NCBI GenBank assembly: GCA_023458835.1
Contig: JAEWWY010000006.1
Location: forward strand, 1-13,422
Direction of reading: 5' to 3'
Length of the DNA: 13,422 nt
From: Bacillota bacterium
GTDB taxonomy: Bacteria; Bacillota; Clostridia; Christensenellales; Aristaeellaceae
In this document: positions 6,903 to 13,422 of the stretch, in pieces
Layout of the letters: each line of letters opens with the position of its first letter
Numbering within the stretch: the first letter of the stretch is position 1
The notes under the pieces: model-generated
What the model saw: the letters and a program-made list of their open reading frames with translations, nothing else
What the model was told of the DNA's origin: nothing
Databases searched by the model: none
Translations under genes and position numbers: made by a program

Positions 6903-7892
6903 TCAATTGCGGTATATCAATACGGTCAGCACGCCATCTTGGGGCATGGCCGCCAATTGGATCGCATAGGGAAGCGTGTTCTTGAAGACGAAGTCACTGT
7001 AACTGCCAACGGCGGCATCAAAGCCCTTGGGTATGTACGGGACGCCCGAATCCTTGTGGATGGACCATTCTTCGATCTTGAGCGGGAGGCCCAGCACAGC
7101 GTTATAAATGGTGGTGGTCAACTGGCATACGCCGCCGCCGTACCCTTGCCCGTCACTGCTGATGTTCGGCGCCATTTTGTATTCATTGGTCTTCTTATAG
7201 GGAGCGCAGAGGGCGTTAAAGGAAAATGTTTCCCCGGCAGGTATCACCGTGTCATGGACACGCCGGCAAGCCAGCTCAATATTCCACTGTCTGTTCTTGC
7301 CAAGCTTGCCGCCTGTCTTTTCATTGTAGTAGGTCGTAAAGCCGCCAATGGCTTCTCCTGTTTGGGCATTCTCCCAAAATACATAAGGGGTGAATGCCAG
7401 CCCATCGGCAGCGATGGAAGCCGTAGCGCGCATCATATGGATGGTTGCCTCTTGGTTATTCCATTGGTGAACGGATAGGAGGTTCCCTGGCAGCAGATTA
7501 TTTCCCCCGTAGCCGGAGACTGCCGCATGGACCGGAGCTGCCACCCGGGCGAAGCCCTCCTGCGCCGGATATCCGGGCACAAAGGCTTTCTCCGGCTGCA
7601 GGGAACGGTAACGGTAAAGCCATTTTGTCTTGCAATACCCCAGCGCATTGTCGTACTGCACCTTGCACCATTGTTCGCCATATTCATATACAAGCAGGGA
7701 TTCGTGCGATCCAACCTCCTTGATCCGGCGGCTGCTGTCTTCCGGAGTCTTGCGGATATGGAAGGCGACATTGGAAAAGGCTTCGTACAGCGGCTGTTCA
7801 TCCGCCTGAGCAAGGGCCAAAGCCTCCCCGGATGCGGACAGGATGAAGAAATAAATACCCAGTGCAAGCAATACCAAATAAAACCGTTTCAT
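6903..7892 (-). CDS. VanW-family exported protein with SH3-like domain
   Basis: A protein of 329 residues from the chosen start. It has a signal sequence or membrane anchor (residues 1-28), an SH3-like unit (about 36-92, with LLVYEYGEQWCKVQY and ALGYCKTKWL), then the VanW domain (about 195-310). The hallmark VanW motifs are IPAGETFSFN, GGGVCQLTTTIYNAV, IHKDSGVPYIPKGFDA and FVFKNTLPYAI. VanW proteins occur in some vancomycin-resistance clusters and widely in Clostridia, but their biochemical role is not established, so resistance should not be assumed. The frame also has an ATG at 7928, but no ribosome binding site precedes it. The ATG at 7892 has AGGAAGGA about 11 nt upstream and gives a proper signal peptide. 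It shares the SH3 theme with the convergent M56 protein. No clear promoter was found. Confidence 0.9.
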   Translation of the reverse strand: MKRFYLVLLALGIYFFILSASGEALALAQADEQPLYEAFSNVAFHIRKTPEDSSRRIKEVGSHESLLVYEYGEQWCKVQYDNALGYCKTKWLYRYRSLQPEKAFVPGYPAQEGFARVAAPVHAAVSGYGGNNLLPGNLLSVHQWNNQEATIHMMRATASIAADGLAFTPYVFWENAQTGEAIGGFTTYYNEKTGGKLGKNRQWNIELACRRVHDTVIPAGETFSFNALCAPYKKTNEYKMAPNISSDGQGYGGGVCQLTTTIYNAVLGLPLKIEEWSIHKDSGVPYIPKGFDAAVGSYSDFVFKNTLPYAIQLAAMPQDGVLTVLIYRN

Positions 7893-8184
7893 CTTTTGTA
7901 TGATCCTTCCTCTTTCATAGGTATCCATGGATTGTTTGCTTCAAATTATCATGGCCATTCATATGGTAGACGGAAAAGTATGGATAAAAGTTACATGCAT
8001 GCCGAAATTTTGCCATGGCATGAGAATTCCGCACCGATGGGTAACGGAAACCAGCCCTTGCCGGCGGCGCGGATCCGCCGGCGGGGCTGGGATTCCGGAA
8101 CCATTTGAGCGCCCCTGGATACCGTTTTCTTTTGTATGCTTATGCCATGGTGCGGCTATCCCGGTATCCCTGCATCAATCAAGG
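7893..8184. other. Intergenic stretch with a long hairpin, no gene
   Basis: About 290 bp lie between the VanW start and the anti-sigma-like stop. No convincing coding sequence was seen. The stretch contains the GC-rich hairpin at 8045-8097, a TGCCATGGCA palindrome at 8011-8020, and an 8-bp inverted repeat GGATACCG (8117-8124) with CGGTATCC (8162-8169). A promoter for the VanW gene should lie here, but I could not place one with confidence. Confidence 0.5.
8045..8097. repeat. Long GC-rich imperfect hairpin
   Basis: Paired blocks from the outside in are CGGAA with TTCCG, CCAGCC with GGCTGG, and GCCGGCGG with CCGCCGGC, around a 7-nt loop (8068-8074). Small internal loops separate the blocks. 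It lies downstream of the anti-sigma-like gene and upstream of VanW, both on the minus strand. No T tract follows on either strand, so it is not a standard terminator. It could stabilise the 3' end of the sigma operon mRNA or be a dispersed palindromic repeat. Confidence 0.6.
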
Positions 8185-10299
8185 CTATTTAGCTTCCGCC
8201 TTATGTGCCAATTCACCCAATGCCTTGATGAACGCTTCATCCGTTGTCTTCCCTGCCAGATAGTTCTTTTTCAGCGTATCCATCGCAATCCAGATGTCGC
8301 TGTTCTTATTGAAGAACTTTTGTACCGGGAAGAACAGATGGGGCGCGATGTTTTTCTGATACGCTTCAAGCTCCTCCGCACCCACGGTATAGAGCTTGTC
8401 GGTCAGCTCCTGCTTGCGGGCCTTCATGCGTTTTAACTCTTCCTTTGCCTTCTCAAGCTCGCTGTCCGTTTTCGCGCTTGCCACCTGGCCTTCCCAATGG
8501 GTTATGATCCTTTCGCATTCCGCCAGGACATTTTCGCGATTTGTATTGGGCAGGTCTTTGGGCGTGAGCCCTTCATAGAGCATGGCGCGCTGGCTGTCCT
8601 CCTCTATGCCTGTGAGCGCACACTCCGCATAGGCGGCGGCCTGCTCCATATGCTTGCTCTTGGGATTGACGATGTACACCGTCATTTCGGAGGATGCCAG
8701 GTAGGGCAGGTCACCTGACAGGCGAAGCGGCGCGACACGTGCGGCGGAACCGATGGGATTGGGGGCATCGTTAAATAGGCTCATCTTTCCTTGGCCTGCC
8801 TTTTCTTCTTTGTGCAGGCGGGCGGATACCTCGTCAATGCGCTTGAGCAAGCGGGCAAACAGCTCGGTATCGAAGGTCAGCGGCTCATTCACATACTCAT
8901 AATAGTCGGTGTACTGGTCCAGCAGCATATCCAGCAGCCAGGCACGATAGCCGCCCTCGACGCCGCTTATGCTGATGATCCCCTTCTCCCGCTCCTTTGC
9001 AGGGCGGTCCAGCCACTTGTCGATGAAATCGCACAATTCGTCGATGGTTTTGGGAATATCATTCTGCGTAAACCCGGAGGCTATCCAGATGTCCACGTCG
9101 GCACGGGGCGAGCCGCAATAGTAGATCCTGTTATTGATCCATTGGGGCACAGCGTACAGTTTGCCGTCCCGCATCAGTGCATCCCGGACGGCCGGCTGCA
9201 GGGTGGATACCTTTTCCGTCAGCGTTTTGTATCCGGACAAATCCGCAAGGTAACCGCCCTCTATCAGCAAAGGCAAATCGATCTGGCTGGTGGACGCCCC
9301 GATCACGTCCCATTCAAGATCGCCTTTTAGGATGGCATCGGTGGTATAGTTCATCCCGATTTCGTCATACAGGCCGTTTTGATAGATGACGGGCGCGCCG
9401 GGATAAGCAGCCTTGTAGGATTCTGCCGTCCTTGTAGAGGGGCTATCCCCCACCACGATCAGCGCTTGTTCCTGAACGCCGGCCGGCACGGGCGTCACCT
9501 CGGGCGCAGGCACGGGCGTACGCATTTCCTTGGCGATGGCGGGAACGGTGAATTCCCATTCTTTGCGCACCCGCGTGCCGGGGATCTCGGTTCCTTCGTC
9601 GGTCACCTCATACTGCAGCGCGCCGACGGTTCCCTTGATGCTGTCCCCGGTCACCTTCACATCGGGGAACTCATTGATGAACGAATAGGTTCCATCCGCA
9701 AGCGGGATGGCATCGTTCATGTACTCGCCGGCGCCGCCTTCAGCGTTTACCCACACATAAGTATGCAAAAGCTTTGCACCCTTCTGCTCCGCCAGCTCCA
9801 GGTAGGTGGGCGTCTTTGAGAAATCTTCTTGGGAGTAATGGATATCCGCATTGGCAGGGTCTCTGGGATTGTAATTATCCGCCAGAATGACCACATTGCT
9901 GCCTTCCTTGGGGGCAACCGTGCCGGTGGTATACAGGGTATTGCCATCGAAAATCGCCTGGAATAGATGGACGGTGATATCGTTCAGCTCATAGCTCAGA
10001 TCAGGCGTCTGTACGGTTTGTTCATTCAGGTTTTGAACCGTTTCATTCTCTTCGCCAAACCATCTGGTGTAGATTTCAATGATCGTAGGGTTCGTCGCCG
10101 CCGCGTAGGCTACCGCGGACAGGAAAAGGGTGATCAGCACAGCGATCATCGCCGTCCGCAGGGAAAACCTGCGGGCCATTTTGCGTGCTACCGGGTTTTG
10201 AATGGTATCCAACAGCCTTTTTTTCATATGCTCTGTCATCTCAAATTCCTCCATTTGCGCGGAGCAGCGTACGATGGCATCAAATTCCTTGTTTGTCAT
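8185..10299 (-). CDS. Anti-sigma-like membrane protein fused to a solute-binding domain
   Basis: A single-pass protein of 704 residues. Residues 1-45 are a charged cytoplasmic tail, presumably contacting the sigma factor. Residues 46-67 are one membrane helix (MIAVLITLFLSAVAYA). Residues 70-255 resemble the DUF4179 outer domain common in such partners, with ITVHLFQAIFDGNTLY. A proline-rich linker (about 260-277, TPVPAPEVTPVPAG) leads to a C-terminal half of about 425 residues that reads as an ABC-type extracellular solute-binding protein: WDVIGASTS, LIEGGYLADLS, RDGKLYAVPQWI, and near 515-560 APLRLSGD, VYIVNP and AAAYAECAL. A coiled-coil-prone stretch follows at about 595-650. The start codon lies inside the sigma gene (20-bp overlap), so translation is coupled. 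No transporter permease lies nearby, so sensing rather than uptake is the likely job. The fusion is intact in one frame, ending in TAG. The ligand is unknown, and the anti-sigma role is inferred from position and topology. Confidence 0.85.
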   Translation of the reverse strand: MTNKEFDAIVRCSAQMEEFEMTEHMKKRLLDTIQNPVARKMARRFSLRTAMIAVLITLFLSAVAYAAATNPTIIEIYTRWFGEENETVQNLNEQTVQTPDLSYELNDITVHLFQAIFDGNTLYTTGTVAPKEGSNVVILADNYNPRDPANADIHYSQEDFSKTPTYLELAEQKGAKLLHTYVWVNAEGGAGEYMNDAIPLADGTYSFINEFPDVKVTGDSIKGTVGALQYEVTDEGTEIPGTRVRKEWEFTVPAIAKEMRTPVPAPEVTPVPAGVQEQALIVVGDSPSTRTAESYKAAYPGAPVIYQNGLYDEIGMNYTTDAILKGDLEWDVIGASTSQIDLPLLIEGGYLADLSGYKTLTEKVSTLQPAVRDALMRDGKLYAVPQWINNRIYYCGSPRADVDIWIASGFTQNDIPKTIDELCDFIDKWLDRPAKEREKGIISISGVEGGYRAWLLDMLLDQYTDYYEYVNEPLTFDTELFARLLKRIDEVSARLHKEEKAGQGKMSLFNDAPNPIGSAARVAPLRLSGDLPYLASSEMTVYIVNPKSKHMEQAAAYAECALTGIEEDSQRAMLYEGLTPKDLPNTNRENVLAECERIITHWEGQVASAKTDSELEKAKEELKRMKARKQELTDKLYTVGAEELEAYQKNIAPHLFFPVQKFFNKNSDIWIAMDTLKKNYLAGKTTDEAFIKALGELAHKAEAK

Positions 10300-10780
10300 T
10301 GTACTTCACCCCCTCCGCTTCATACATGTCCTTGAGCTTCTGCCTGCCTCTGGACAGGCGCATCAGCACGGTGCTGACCGGGATTTTAAGGACCTGCGCA
10401 ATTTCCTTGGCGAGAAAGCCTTCATAGTAGTAGAGGAGTAATACCTGGCGGAAAATCGGCTTAAGCCTTGTGATGTGGTCGTACACCGTACCTTCGGCGG
10501 GCGTTTGGAAAACGGGAACATCAAAGCGCTCCATATCGTCCGTGGCTTCCTCCCGCTTTTTGCGCCGCATAAGGTCATAGCAGCAATGTGCCGTAATGCC
10601 GAACAGCCATTGCTTCACCTTGTCTTCGCTGCGCAATTTGCCTATATCGGTCATGGAACGTACCACCGCATCAGATACCGCATCCTCAGCGTCAGCGCCA
10701 TTATGTACAATGCTGAGCGCAAAACGCATGAGGCTATTCCTGTTTTCCCAGATCCGCTGTCCTAGGACATCCCTGGTCAT
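10280..10780 (-). CDS. ECF-type RNA polymerase sigma factor
   Basis: A sigma-70 family factor of 166 residues with regions 2 and 4 only, the ECF layout. Region 2 spans about 9-78 (ENRNSLMRFALSIV, DAEDAVSDAVV, KVKQWLFGITAHCCYDLMRRKKRE). Region 4 spans about 104-155, with a helix-turn-helix in AKEIAQVLKIPVSTVLMRLSRGRQKLK. A ribosome-binding-like GGTGGAG lies just before the ATG. The gene's last 20 bp overlap the start of the anti-sigma-like gene, the usual arrangement for a sigma factor held by a membrane partner. A candidate promoter lies at 10877-10885. Its regulon cannot be read from this window. The family assignment is secure. Confidence 0.92.
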   Translation of the reverse strand: MTRDVLGQRIWENRNSLMRFALSIVHNGADAEDAVSDAVVRSMTDIGKLRSEDKVKQWLFGITAHCCYDLMRRKKREEATDDMERFDVPVFQTPAEGTVYDHITRLKPIFRQVLLLYYYEGFLAKEIAQVLKIPVSTVLMRLSRGRQKLKDMYEAEGVKYNDKQGI

Positions 10781-10828
10781 TGCTCCACCACTTTCCCCGG
10801 GATTTTGTCATGACACCTATAAGGCGTT

Positions 10829-10870
10829 TTGGAATATGTTTTTATCACATGTTTTCAGAATATTTTCCAA
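10829..10870. repeat. Inverted repeat in the sigma operon leader
   Basis: TTGGAA (10829-10834) and TTCCAA (10865-10870), with partly matching AT-rich sequence inside, flank a 30-bp AT-rich centre. The repeat lies just downstream of the candidate extended -10 promoter, in the leader of the sigma gene. It could be an operator or chance in AT-rich DNA. Confidence 0.25.
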
Positions 10871-10876
10871 TATCGC

Positions 10877-10885
10877 ATTATAGCA
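10877..10885 (-). promoter_or_regulatory. Candidate extended -10 promoter of the sigma operon
   Basis: On the minus strand TGC-TATAAT is a perfect extended -10 element. No TTGACA-like -35 box is present at the right distance, where the terminator hairpin lies instead; extended -10 promoters can work without one. It would give a leader of about 90 nt before the sigma ATG at 10780. Confidence 0.5.
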
Positions 10886-10887
10886 TG

Positions 10888-10908
10888 AAAAAAGCGGCTT
10901 TCGCCGCT
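10888..10908 (-). terminator. Intrinsic terminator of the transketolase operon
   Basis: On the minus strand AGCGGC and GCCGCT pair around a GAAA loop and run straight into six T residues, a textbook rho-independent terminator. It lies about 100 bp after the stop of the transketolase C-terminal subunit gene and shields the sigma operon from read-through. The roughly 100 bp between that stop and the hairpin show no gene. Confidence 0.88.
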
Positions 10909-11009
10909 CAGAGTGCCCTGAAAATGGGATGTTAAGTAAAGCATATACAAAGGCTTTCCCCAGAATGACACGCTGGCATTTTCATCAACGCTTACTCAAT
11001 AAGGAAGGC

Positions 11010-11948
11010 TCAATTTTTTTCCATCAGCCTTTTGCATGATGCCATGATTTCTTCCACGGTAATTCCATTTTTATACAGAAGGCGTTCATAGGGCGCGGAC
11101 TCGCCAAACTGGTCGCGGATGCCGATGCGTTTGACATGGCCGTATCCAAGCTCCGCAACCACCTCGCATACAGCGCTGCCAAGGCCGCACAGTATGTTGT
11201 GATCCTCCACCGTGACGATGCGGCCCGTTTTGCGCGCGGCTTCCTTCACCGCCTGTACATCCAGGGGCTTGATGGTGTGCATATCCATAAGGCCGGCGTC
11301 AAGCCCTTGGGCCCGCAGTGCATCCACGGCAGCAAGCGCAATGGACATAATATCGCCGTTGGCGATAACGGTCACATCAGCGCCTTCCCGCAGTACCTTG
11401 GCACGGCCGATTTGAAACGCTTCATCCTCCCCATAGATACAGGGAACGGCGTCACGGGTGAAGCGCAGGTATACCGGGCCGTAGTGGTTTGCGGCTGCCC
11501 GCACCAGCTTGCGCGTGGAATGATAATCGCAGCCCATAATCACCGTCATGTTTGGTATGGCGCGCAGGATGCCCATATCCTCAATACCCTGGTGGCTCGC
11601 ACCGTCGTTGGCCGGCGTCAGCCCGCCATGGGAGCAGGCAATTTTCACATTCAGGTTGGGGTAGCAAATCTCCTGCCGGATTTGCTCGGACATGCGCATG
11701 CTGCCGAACACGGCATAGGTAGTCACAAAGGGAATCTTGCCGCATGCGGCCAGCCCGGCCGCCACGCCGCAGGCGTTTTGCTCCGCGATGCCCACGTTCA
11801 CATGCTGGCCGGGCAGTTGCTGCGAAAAGGGTATGGTTTTGCAGGATTTTCCGATATCGCAATCCACCACATAGATATTGGGGTTCTCATGGCCCAAGGC
11901 CAAAATTTCATCGCCGTAGGCGTCACGGGTAGGGATGGGATTCGTCAT
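11010..11948 (-). CDS. Transketolase, C-terminal subunit
   Basis: This 312-residue protein covers the pyrimidine-binding and C-terminal domains of transketolase, the half that completes the enzyme with the N-terminal subunit encoded just upstream. The catalytic Glu56 that activates thiamine diphosphate sits in NVGIAEQNACGVAAG. Other family signatures are SHGGLTPANDGASHQGIEDMG (about 106-126), the arginine-bearing LRFTRD, and IVTVEDHNILCGLGSAV in the C-terminal domain. Two-subunit transketolases are common in Bacillota, often in sugar-catabolic operons rather than the main pentose phosphate set. Its ATG overlaps the TGA of the N-terminal subunit (ATGA), so the subunits are made in step. The donor and acceptor sugars cannot be told from sequence; ordinary pentose phosphate or a special substrate such as a branched-chain sugar phosphate are both possible. 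Confidence 0.94.
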   Translation of the reverse strand: MTNPIPTRDAYGDEILALGHENPNIYVVDCDIGKSCKTIPFSQQLPGQHVNVGIAEQNACGVAAGLAACGKIPFVTTYAVFGSMRMSEQIRQEICYPNLNVKIACSHGGLTPANDGASHQGIEDMGILRAIPNMTVIMGCDYHSTRKLVRAAANHYGPVYLRFTRDAVPCIYGEDEAFQIGRAKVLREGADVTVIANGDIMSIALAAVDALRAQGLDAGLMDMHTIKPLDVQAVKEAARKTGRIVTVEDHNILCGLGSAVCEVVAELGYGHVKRIGIRDQFGESAPYERLLYKNGITVEEIMASCKRLMEKN

Positions 11949-12781
11949 GCCAAGCCCTCCTCTATCTCGCTCATCGCCTGGGCGTATTGCGCGTCATTGG
12001 GCGCCGTGCCATGCCAGGACACAACGTTTTCCATAAAGGATACGCCTTTGCCTTTCACCGTTTTTGCAATGATGCAATGGGGTTTTTTTCCCCCATCCGC
12101 CCGCACGGCTGCCAGCGCATCCAGAATATCCGCCATATCATGGCCGTCGATGGTATGGCATTCACAGCCGAATGCCTCGAATTTCTTGGAAAGGTTCCCC
12201 GTGGGCATAATCTCCTGGCAGGTGCCGTCATTTTGCAGGCCGTTGTTGTCTACCAGGATCACCAGGTTGTCAAGCTCGTATTTGGCGGCCGACTGCACTG
12301 CCTCCCAAATCTGCCCCTCGCCGGTTTCACCGTCGCCCAGCAGCGCAAATACCCTATAGCCCATGTTGTCGCGCTTGGCACGAAGCGCCATGCCCACCGC
12401 CGCGCTGAGCCCCTGGCCCAGCGAGCCGGTGGAGATATCAATGCCGGGGCAGCGCTTCATATCGGGATGGCCTTGCAGGATAGAGCCTTCCCGGCGCAAC
12501 GTAGCCAGCGTTTCTATCGGAAAATAGCCGCGCATGGCAAGACAGGTGTACAGCACGGGACACACATGCCCCTTGGATAAAACGAACCTGTCGCGGGAGT
12601 CCCACCCGGGCTCCTGCGGGTTTAGATTCAGTTCAGAAAAATACAGGGCGGTCATCATGTCCGCTGCCGATAAAGATCCGCCGGGATGGCCGGATTGCGC
12701 CGTATGGATCATGGTCAGAATGTTCTTGCGCACCTGCTTGGCTATCGCCTTCAATGTATCGACCTTCTGCCTCTCAGCCAT
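11945..12781 (-). CDS. Transketolase, N-terminal subunit
   Basis: This 278-residue protein is the pyrophosphate-binding half of transketolase. The thiamine diphosphate/metal motif is intact: GDG at 149-151 and DNN at 178-180 (LLGDGETGEGQ ... VILVDNNGLQNDG). Also seen are SGHPGGSLSAAD (30-41) with its substrate-facing histidine, LSKGH (68-72) and STGSLGQGLSAAVGMA. The gene starts 2 bp after the stop of the racemase-superfamily gene and ends in a 4-nt overlap with the C-terminal subunit gene, so the three are co-transcribed. The length fits the known split subunits. The partnership with the downstream subunit is secure by motif content and coupling; the sugar substrate is unknown. Confidence 0.94.
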   Translation of the reverse strand: MAERQKVDTLKAIAKQVRKNILTMIHTAQSGHPGGSLSAADMMTALYFSELNLNPQEPGWDSRDRFVLSKGHVCPVLYTCLAMRGYFPIETLATLRREGSILQGHPDMKRCPGIDISTGSLGQGLSAAVGMALRAKRDNMGYRVFALLGDGETGEGQIWEAVQSAAKYELDNLVILVDNNGLQNDGTCQEIMPTGNLSKKFEAFGCECHTIDGHDMADILDALAAVRADGGKKPHCIIAKTVKGKGVSFMENVVSWHGTAPNDAQYAQAMSEIEEGLA

Positions 12782-12783
12782 GA

Positions 12784-13422
12784 CTATCCCCTCTCATTCA
12801 TCAAATCCAGGATCCTGTCAAAACCGGACATACCGATCTTGTATAGCGGAACCTTGACTGGATCATGCTTGAGCAGACTCATGGATATCTGGGCAAAGGC
12901 AATCACATCTACTTCATCAGCCAGATGGTAAAGGGCTTCGTTGACCATACCGTCATGCTTGGCGCGATCGCCGGCACATAGCGCGTCGAAGGCACCATCC
13001 ACGACCCGGATGACCATCTCGACCCGCTTGCCATTTTCATCGGCTATTTTCTGAATGGTTCTGCCAATGGCCGCAGGGCTGGTACGCAGCGTTGACAATA
13101 CACCGATACGCATCCCGTTTTCCACGGCTGCCTGTGCAACGGGCTCCTCGATATTGATGACCGGGATGGACATCAGAGGGCGAATCCATGCTGTAGCCGC
13201 ATTAACGGATGTGCAGGTGACGATCACGCCATCCGCGCCGCTGGACTGCGCCGCCTGCATATAGGCCAGCATCCGGGATGCGACCGGCGGGGTCACCTGT
13301 CCGGCTGCCATAGTATCCTTAAGCAGGCTGTCATCCATGATGTTGTATATTTCGATCTCCGGGTGCGCTTGCATAAAAGGCAGGGCAAAAGGTTTAAAAA
13401 TAATATCCATGAAGTTATTGAC
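12784..13422 (-). CDS. Asp/Glu-racemase-superfamily protein (N-terminus outside window)
   Basis: The frame is open to the right edge. The first Met inside the window (13410) has no ribosome binding site, and the family's usual first beta strand is missing, so some N-terminal residues lie outside. Counting from that Met, the first catalytic-type cysteine is Cys66 in GVIVTCTSVN, inside the typical strand-loop of the superfamily. The second position, where true racemases have a cysteine, reads FAQISM (about 172-177) with Gln174, as in several uncharacterised branches. It may therefore be an isomerase, decarboxylase-like or hydantoin-racemase-like enzyme rather than an amino acid racemase. It heads, or belongs to, the operon with the two transketolase subunits (2-bp gap), which points to catabolism of a sugar or sugar acid. 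No substrate can be named. Confidence 0.82.
   Translation of the reverse strand, partial: VNNFMDIIFKPFALPFMQAHPEIEIYNIMDDSLLKDTMAAGQVTPPVASRMLAYMQAAQSSGADGVIVTCTSVNAATAWIRPLMSIPVINIEEPVAQAAVENGMRIGVLSTLRTSPAAIGRTIQKIADENGKRVEMVIRVVDGAFDALCAGDRAKHDGMVNEALYHLADEVDVIAFAQISMSLLKHDPVKVPLYKIGMSGFDRILDLMNERG

Noticed and set aside
6903..7892. Vancomycin resistance cluster
   Set aside because: Only VanW is present; there is no ligase, VanH, VanX or VanRS-type context, and VanW proteins are widespread outside resistance clusters.
7893..7928. Earlier ATG for the VanW gene
   Set aside because: No ribosome binding site lies before 7928, and 12 polar residues would precede the signal peptide; the downstream ATG has AGGAAGGA.
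7527..8436. Plus-strand reading frames over the VanW 5' part and the following intergenic stretch
   Set aside because: No family resemblance, no ribosome binding site, and overlap with well-supported minus-strand genes.
11136..12359. Long plus-strand reading frame of about 400 codons across both transketolase genes
   Set aside because: It lies opposite two well-conserved enzymes, spans their junction and has a composition typical of a reverse-complement shadow.
1..13422. CRISPR arrays, tRNA genes, insertion sequences, phage genes
   Set aside because: No spaced direct repeats, cloverleaf-like sequences, transposase motifs or integration sites were seen on either strand.

Overview
The window looks like chromosomal DNA of a moderately GC-rich Bacillota, most likely a gut-type Clostridia (the Christensenellales/Oscillospirales style is my inference). 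The signs are AGGAGG-type ribosome binding sites, a BlaI/M56 antirepressor pair, VanW, SH3b and PepSY-like secreted proteins, a sigma/anti-sigma pair of the DUF4179 kind, and a transketolase split into two subunits. I see no tRNA, rRNA, CRISPR array, insertion sequence or phage gene.

Layout. (1) 1-1931, plus strand: a membrane histidine kinase, cut by the left edge, and a NarL/LuxR-type response regulator. (2) 1963-3964, minus strand: a secreted PepSY-like protein downstream of a secreted beta-propeller-like gene that is broken by one in-frame amber codon. (3) 3982-4091: a compact divergent control region with two back-to-back promoters and four dyads placed symmetrically (centres 23, 46 and 23 bp apart). 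(4) 4117-6889, plus strand: a BlaI/MecI-type repressor and an M56 (BlaR1-type) metalloprotease antirepressor. The antirepressor's outer part is not a penicillin-binding domain but SH3-like plus PepSY-like modules. (5) 6903-7892, minus strand: a VanW-family protein with an N-terminal SH3-like domain. (6) 8185-10780, minus strand: an ECF-type sigma factor and, overlapping it by 20 bp, a single-pass anti-sigma-like protein fused to a complete-looking ABC-type solute-binding domain. (7) 10888-10908: an intrinsic terminator. (8) 11010-13422, minus strand: an operon of an Asp/Glu-racemase-superfamily protein (cut by the right edge) and the two transketolase subunits.

How it fits together. Regions 1 to 6 are almost entirely envelope sensing: a two-component system, a protease-relieved repressor and a sigma/anti-sigma switch lie side by side. 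The repressor probably controls its own operon and the divergent secreted-protein operon from one shared operator array. The secreted protein of that operon carries the same W-x-x-E-K-G ... D-K-x-x-F module found in the antirepressor's outer domain, which suggests sensor and target act on the same ligand or surface. The most unusual single gene is the anti-sigma/solute-binding fusion, which would let binding of an extracellular solute control a sigma factor directly. The transketolase operon is metabolic and separate.
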